Positions 21,850 to 24,990 of a DNA stretch of 24,990 bases are shown piece after piece (within the stretch, counting starts at the first letter, position 1; each line of letters opens with the position of its first letter). The DNA comes from a virus. Where the stretch lies: the IMG/VR virus record IMGVR_UViG_3300023171_000038, positions 1-24,990 of that record, one strand, 5' to 3'. The notes below the pieces were generated by a model, which saw only the letters and a program-made list of their open reading frames with translations, made no database searches and was not told where the DNA came from. Made by a program: the position numbers and the translations under genes.

Positions 21850-22134
21850 ATGAAACTATATTTTAGAAATGAAGATTCAACTAATGTAGAAACTATAGAA
21901 GATATTCTGCATGATGCTAGACTGGATGAATTAACAGAGGTTTCCGTTTTAGAAGCAGATTTGGATAATGATACATCAGAATACATTTGGTGTCAATTAT
22001 ATGATTGTGTTGAAAGATCTAATTGTAAAAAATCTTTATGTTCTTCTTATGAATCAGCATCTGGTAGAGGGAAATGCAAAAACAAAGGTAATTTATATTT
22101 TCATGGAAATGAAGTAACATTTAAAGTAGAATAA
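21850..22134 (+). CDS. Hypothetical Cys-rich protein, 94 aa
   Basis: ATG at 21850, 1 nt after the previous stop, is preferred; an in-frame ATG at 21829 would overlap the upstream gene by 20 nt. The C-terminal half has five spaced cysteines (CQLYDCVERSNCKKSLC ... GKCKNKG), a probable zinc-binding fold. The N-terminus is acidic. Function unknown. Confidence 0.68.
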   Translation: MKLYFRNEDSTNVETIEDILHDARLDELTEVSVLEADLDNDTSEYIWCQLYDCVERSNCKKSLCSSYESASGRGKCKNKGNLYFHGNEVTFKVE

Positions 22135-22136
22135 TT

Positions 22137-22598
22137 ATGAAACTAATATCAATGACCAAAAGGGTTTTATATGAGATGGATATTTTTAATAATGCATGCT
22201 ATGATGATGAATATCTAGCTTTGCGTATTCTTAAAGAAGATTTGGAAAAACATTCAAAATTTATAGAGCAAAAACTTGAATTATATATGTTTGTTACTAG
22301 TAAACTTGTTAATGGTGTTTGGGTTGTTTTGGAAGAACCTTTTAATGATGGTGAAAATGATCAATATTATTTAAGCGCTTTAGAAGAATACGAAAAAGCA
22401 AAAGATAGAGTTTTATTTGAGGGATTTGAATATCAAGAAGTTAAATTGAAAACACATTATTCTCTTATTAGATTTCCAGATAAAACAATCACTCCTTTGT
22501 ATCCTAAATTATGGCGTGAAGAAACCATAGAAAACTTAGTAAAATACAATTTAGACTTGACTACCACAGCACAAAAACAGATCGGATTATGCCACTAG
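22137..22598 (+). CDS. Hypothetical protein, 153 aa
   Basis: Starts MKLISMTKRVLYEMDIFNNA; helical N-terminal half (LRILKEDLEKHSKFIEQKL), a beta middle (VNGVWVVLEEPFNDGENDQY) and a C-terminal HYSLIRFPDKTITPLYPKLW stretch. Overlaps the next start by 10 nt. No family recognised. Confidence 0.72.
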   Translation: MKLISMTKRVLYEMDIFNNACYDDEYLALRILKEDLEKHSKFIEQKLELYMFVTSKLVNGVWVVLEEPFNDGENDQYYLSALEEYEKAKDRVLFEGFEYQEVKLKTHYSLIRFPDKTITPLYPKLWREETIENLVKYNLDLTTTAQKQIGLCH

Positions 22599-22861
22599 GA
22601 CAATCATTCTCACCAATACTAGAAGAAATAGCAGACGCTCTTTTAGAAAATTACGAAACTAAACCTGAATTCACTTTAGAAGGATTCAAGGCTGCACTCT
22701 ATATCTTTCAATCTGCTTTGATGGACAAAATGTATACTCTACAAACTACAGAAGACATTCCAAATGAAATTAAAATGGATATGGCTTTGAAGTTAGGAGG
22801 AGATTTAAGAGAATTGATTAAGACATATTGTAATATTGATACTCATGAACTATACAGTTAA
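22589..22861 (+). CDS. Conserved phage hypothetical, 90 aa
   Basis: Helical protein with LEGFKAALYIFQSALMDKMY, LQTTEDIPNEIKMDMALKLG, then LRELIKTYCNIDTHELY. This order (FxxAxxIFQSxLMDKM ... MAxxxGxxLRxLIxxYxxIDTH) is familiar from phage proteins of unknown role. Overlaps the next ORF by 17 nt. Confidence 0.75.
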   Translation: MPLGQSFSPILEEIADALLENYETKPEFTLEGFKAALYIFQSALMDKMYTLQTTEDIPNEIKMDMALKLGGDLRELIKTYCNIDTHELYS

Positions 22862-23003
22862 TTGGATACTATTTGCTTTGTTTTTAATTCTTTTCGCCGA
22901 AAATAGGTTAAGACCCAGGCTATTCAAAACTGTATATGGTGATTGGATACTCTGGTTTACTTGGCGCGGTAAAAGAAAATTTTATATAATTTTTAAAGCT
23001 TAA
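22845..23003 (+). CDS. Single-span membrane protein, 52 aa
   Basis: ATG at 22845, overlapping the previous gene; stop 3 nt before the next ATG. One hydrophobic segment at about residues 4-18 (TVNWILFALFLILFA), then a basic, aromatic tail (NRLRPRLFKTVYGDWILWFT). Positive-inside reasoning puts the tail in the cytoplasm. Fills an otherwise empty 145-nt gap. The DNA holds TTTTCGCCGAAAA (22891-22903). Confidence 0.6.
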   Translation: MNYTVNWILFALFLILFAENRLRPRLFKTVYGDWILWFTWRGKRKFYIIFKA

Positions 23004-23006
23004 TTT

Positions 23007-23297
23007 ATGAAAACAATTGAATTAAATATAGATTGGACAGAAAGTATGCAATTTATAGAACAAGAAGAAACTGTTTTCTTAGATGATGGTAGTACAGCGG
23101 AAATTTCTATTTTTGCCGAGGTTACTATTTACGATAATTTACCAATATCATTCTACGATGAAAGACAACAGTCTGTAAAAGTAGAAAATTTAGAAATAGA
23201 GATTTTGGAACTATGGGATAAAATTGGTGAAAAAATCACATTAGATGATTCGGCGGAAAAAGAAATAAAACAGCAAATTTTAGAAAACATACAATAA
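23007..23297 (+). CDS. Hypothetical acidic protein, 96 aa
   Basis: Beta-rich first half (KTIELNIDWTESMQFIEQEE, STAEISIFAEVTIYDNLPIS) and a helical acidic C-terminus. Carries CGGCGGAAAAA (23251-23261) encoding SAEK. Its TAA overlaps the next ATG by 1 nt. No family recognised. Confidence 0.7.
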   Translation: MKTIELNIDWTESMQFIEQEETVFLDDGSTAEISIFAEVTIYDNLPISFYDERQQSVKVENLEIEILELWDKIGEKITLDDSAEKEIKQQILENIQ

Positions 23298-23788
23298 TGA
23301 AAGGAACTTGTTATAGAGCAGTGGAAAACCAAGACGGTACAATACAATTACATGATTTATATATTGATGATGGAGCTCATTACAATAAACCTTGCTTAGT
23401 TTTCACCAAATCTGAGTTTGAAGGTACTTGGGATGATGAAAATTATTTAATTAAGTTTTTTCGCGGGATAAAAAAGAATAAGAAAAAATATATTAAAGAA
23501 CTAAAACAGTTTTGTAAGAGTGAAGACTTTAATTATGGAATTACCCTAAGAGAGTTGCTAGATATTTATTCAGATAGTAAGAAACTAAATTTTTGGGATA
23601 AGAAAGAAAAGGTAATTCTAGACCATCAAAAACCTAATTTCAATCAATACTTAATATCTGTTGGAAGAAGTTTAAACAACTACAGTTATGATCCAATAAA
23701 AGTCTTGAATAATGTCCATTATTTTGCCGATTGCTATGATAAGAGTATTAAAGTAAAGGATGCACTTGATAATTTTAGTAAAGTATGA
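23297..23788 (+). CDS. Hypothetical protein, 163 aa
   Basis: N-terminal beta part (CYRAVENQDGTIQLHDLYID) then a basic helical region (FFRGIKKNKKKYIKELKQF) and a tyrosine-rich end. ATGA overlap with the primase-like gene, so it may be its partner. TTTTTTCGCGGGATAAAAAA lies at 23456-23475. No family recognised. Confidence 0.72.
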   Translation: MKGTCYRAVENQDGTIQLHDLYIDDGAHYNKPCLVFTKSEFEGTWDDENYLIKFFRGIKKNKKKYIKELKQFCKSEDFNYGITLRELLDIYSDSKKLNFWDKKEKVILDHQKPNFNQYLISVGRSLNNYSYDPIKVLNNVHYFADCYDKSIKVKDALDNFSKV

Positions 23789-24702
23789 GTTATTTAGATA
23801 CAAAAATACAGTTTTATCCTGCGTCTGTGTATGAATCTGCCCCAATTGGTGTATGTACTTTATCCGATATGCTGGCCAGTATAAAAAATCCAAAGCCTAA
23901 GATCCTAGAAACATTTAAGTTAATAGAAAAAGCCAGCCTAGAAAAAAATAAAAAAGAAAAAGACCGTTTAAAAGCTACATTATATTACTTCACACCTTGC
24001 ATATGGAGTAATGGTAATTCTAGAAAATATTCAGATATAGTTTCTTGGTCAGGATTGGCAATTTTAGATTTTGATAATTTGGAAGTTGATCAGGCGATTA
24101 AATTAAAACAGTTTATTTTTGATGAATATCCTTTTGTAATAGCTTCTTTTTTATCAAGTTCAAAACAAGGAGTTAAAGCAATTGTAAGAATACCTATTGT
24201 AAAATCAGTAGATGAGTTCAAGAGTTATTTCTATGGTCTTATGGTTACGTTTCAGTGGGTAGTTGGCGCAGATGCGAGCGCCCAAAATTCATCATTACCA
24301 AATTACCTTACATACGACTATGGAATATTAATAAGAAATGATGCAACTATATTCAATAAGACAGGATATAAAGAAGATGAGTTTAAAGTTTATGAAGGGG
24401 AGATAACAACAGTTAATGATGTTTCAGAAGATGACAGAGAAACTATTAAATATATTTTAAGGAAGTCTTTTGAAAAAATAACAGACTCTGGTCATTATAT
24501 TTGTAGAAGTGCTTGTTTAGCTGGATTTGGTTATTGTGGGGCAGGATATTTTGACACAGAAGAAATGAGAGAATATCTCTATGAGTTGATAGAAAACACT
24601 CCTTACTTACAAAGTAAAGTGAAAGCTTATAAACAAACTTGTGATGATATGATAGTACGTGGATTGGGATCACCTTTATATTTAGAAAAACATGCACAAT
24701 AA
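23785..24702 (+). CDS. VirE-N / BT4734-like protein, probable primase
   Basis: 305 aa. Matches the BT4734-like (VirE N-terminal) pattern typical of Bacteroidota elements: YSDIVSWSGLAILDFDNLE with D95-F-D97, FVIASFLSSSKQGVKAIVRI (about 117-136), then YFYGLMVTFQW and GADASAQNSSLPNYLTYDYG. The family has an archaeo-eukaryotic primase-like fold, where DFD corresponds to the metal site. The C-terminal 100 residues are helical. As the helicase at 6754 lacks a primase, this is the best priming candidate in the window. Overlaps genes on both sides (4 nt and 11 nt). Confidence 0.78.
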   Translation: MSYLDTKIQFYPASVYESAPIGVCTLSDMLASIKNPKPKILETFKLIEKASLEKNKKEKDRLKATLYYFTPCIWSNGNSRKYSDIVSWSGLAILDFDNLEVDQAIKLKQFIFDEYPFVIASFLSSSKQGVKAIVRIPIVKSVDEFKSYFYGLMVTFQWVVGADASAQNSSLPNYLTYDYGILIRNDATIFNKTGYKEDEFKVYEGEITTVNDVSEDDRETIKYILRKSFEKITDSGHYICRSACLAGFGYCGAGYFDTEEMREYLYELIENTPYLQSKVKAYKQTCDDMIVRGLGSPLYLEKHAQ

Positions 24703-24841
24703 ATTTGATTTTATAAGATCTGATTGGAAAACATACAATCCAAAATACAAATTAAACTGTAATTTTTGTACAGAACCTTTTATAAGAAAAGTTGAAGAGC
24801 AAATTCCGCGGGAAAAAAGAATTAAAATAGAAGAAATATGA
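24692..24841 (+). CDS. Small protein with CxxC motif, 49 aa
   Basis: ATG at 24692 overlaps the primase-like gene by 11 nt; TGA overlaps the next ATG (24838-24841). Basic, with CNFC (C23, C26) and a K/R/E-rich tail. A CCGCGGGAAAAAA motif (24806-24818) lies in its 3' half. Function unknown. Confidence 0.6.
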   Translation: MHNKFDFIRSDWKTYNPKYKLNCNFCTEPFIRKVEEQIPREKRIKIEEI

Positions 24842-24990
24842 ATACACATTTATTAAAAGACGATTTAAGTTTAAAAATAAGAACTCTTAACAACAATTTA
24901 GATCACTATGATAAAATGTTTATAGCTCATAAAGACAGTAATAAAGTTGAAGCTGAGCTATACTCTATCAAAATAGAAATAGACAAAAGA
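24838..24990 (+). CDS. Hypothetical protein, 3' end outside the window
   Basis: ATG at 24838 with an ATGA overlap; 51 codons open to the window edge. Starts MNTHLLKDDLSLKIRTLNNN, helical and charged. Too little is visible to name it. Confidence 0.6.
   Translation, partial: MNTHLLKDDLSLKIRTLNNNLDHYDKMFIAHKDSNKVEAELYSIKIEIDKR

Noticed and set aside
1-24990. CRISPR array, integrase, insertion sequence or prophage attachment site
   Set aside because: No regularly spaced direct repeats, no recombinase or transposase gene, and no flanking duplications were seen.

Overview
The window is part of a tailed-phage genome (Caudoviricetes) whose host is most likely a member of the Bacteroidota, probably a flavobacterium. 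Every convincing gene lies on the plus strand. The DNA is AT-rich, genes are packed with 1-20 nt overlaps or gaps of a few nt, and the starts follow A-rich stretches rather than Shine-Dalgarno sites. The promoters have the Bacteroidota form (TTG, then TAnnTTTG). The recognisable genes are early or middle replication and nucleotide-metabolism functions. No structural, lysis or integration genes are visible.

Layout: (1) 1-1390 is the 3' part of a class I ribonucleotide reductase large subunit, closed by a terminator. (2) 1414-2503 is a short unit of small unknown proteins, including a winged-helix-like one, with its own promoter and a UUCG terminator. (3) 2515-8290 carries a GHKL-like ATPase candidate, a MazG-type pyrophosphohydrolase, a run of unknowns and a DnaB-type helicase core, ending in a strong 14-bp GAAA-capped terminator. 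(4) 8291-9257 has no credible protein gene. It has a promoter-like box and many nested helices, and I read it as a large structured non-coding RNA of unknown class. (5) 9209-10594 is a promoter plus a PAPS-reductase-like PP-loop enzyme and an unknown partner. (6) 10629-19042 is a promoter followed by about 20 small unknown ORFs, a family A DNA polymerase with a 3'-5' exonuclease, and an AP2/HNH-type endonuclease candidate. (7) 19065-21577 and (8) 21560-24990 are two more promoter-led units of mostly unknown proteins. The last contains a VirE-N/BT4734-like primase candidate.

Together the known genes supply dNTPs (ribonucleotide reductase), clean the nucleotide pool (MazG) and copy DNA (helicase, polymerase, probable primase).

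Two things stand out. One is the 0.8 kb candidate structured RNA with its own promoter-like site. The other is a dispersed motif in which a T-tract, 5-7 G/C bases (CpG-rich) and an A-tract follow each other; it recurs in both coding and intergenic DNA. Six promoter-like sites share an exact 20-nt spacing, which makes the transcription-unit map fairly firm.
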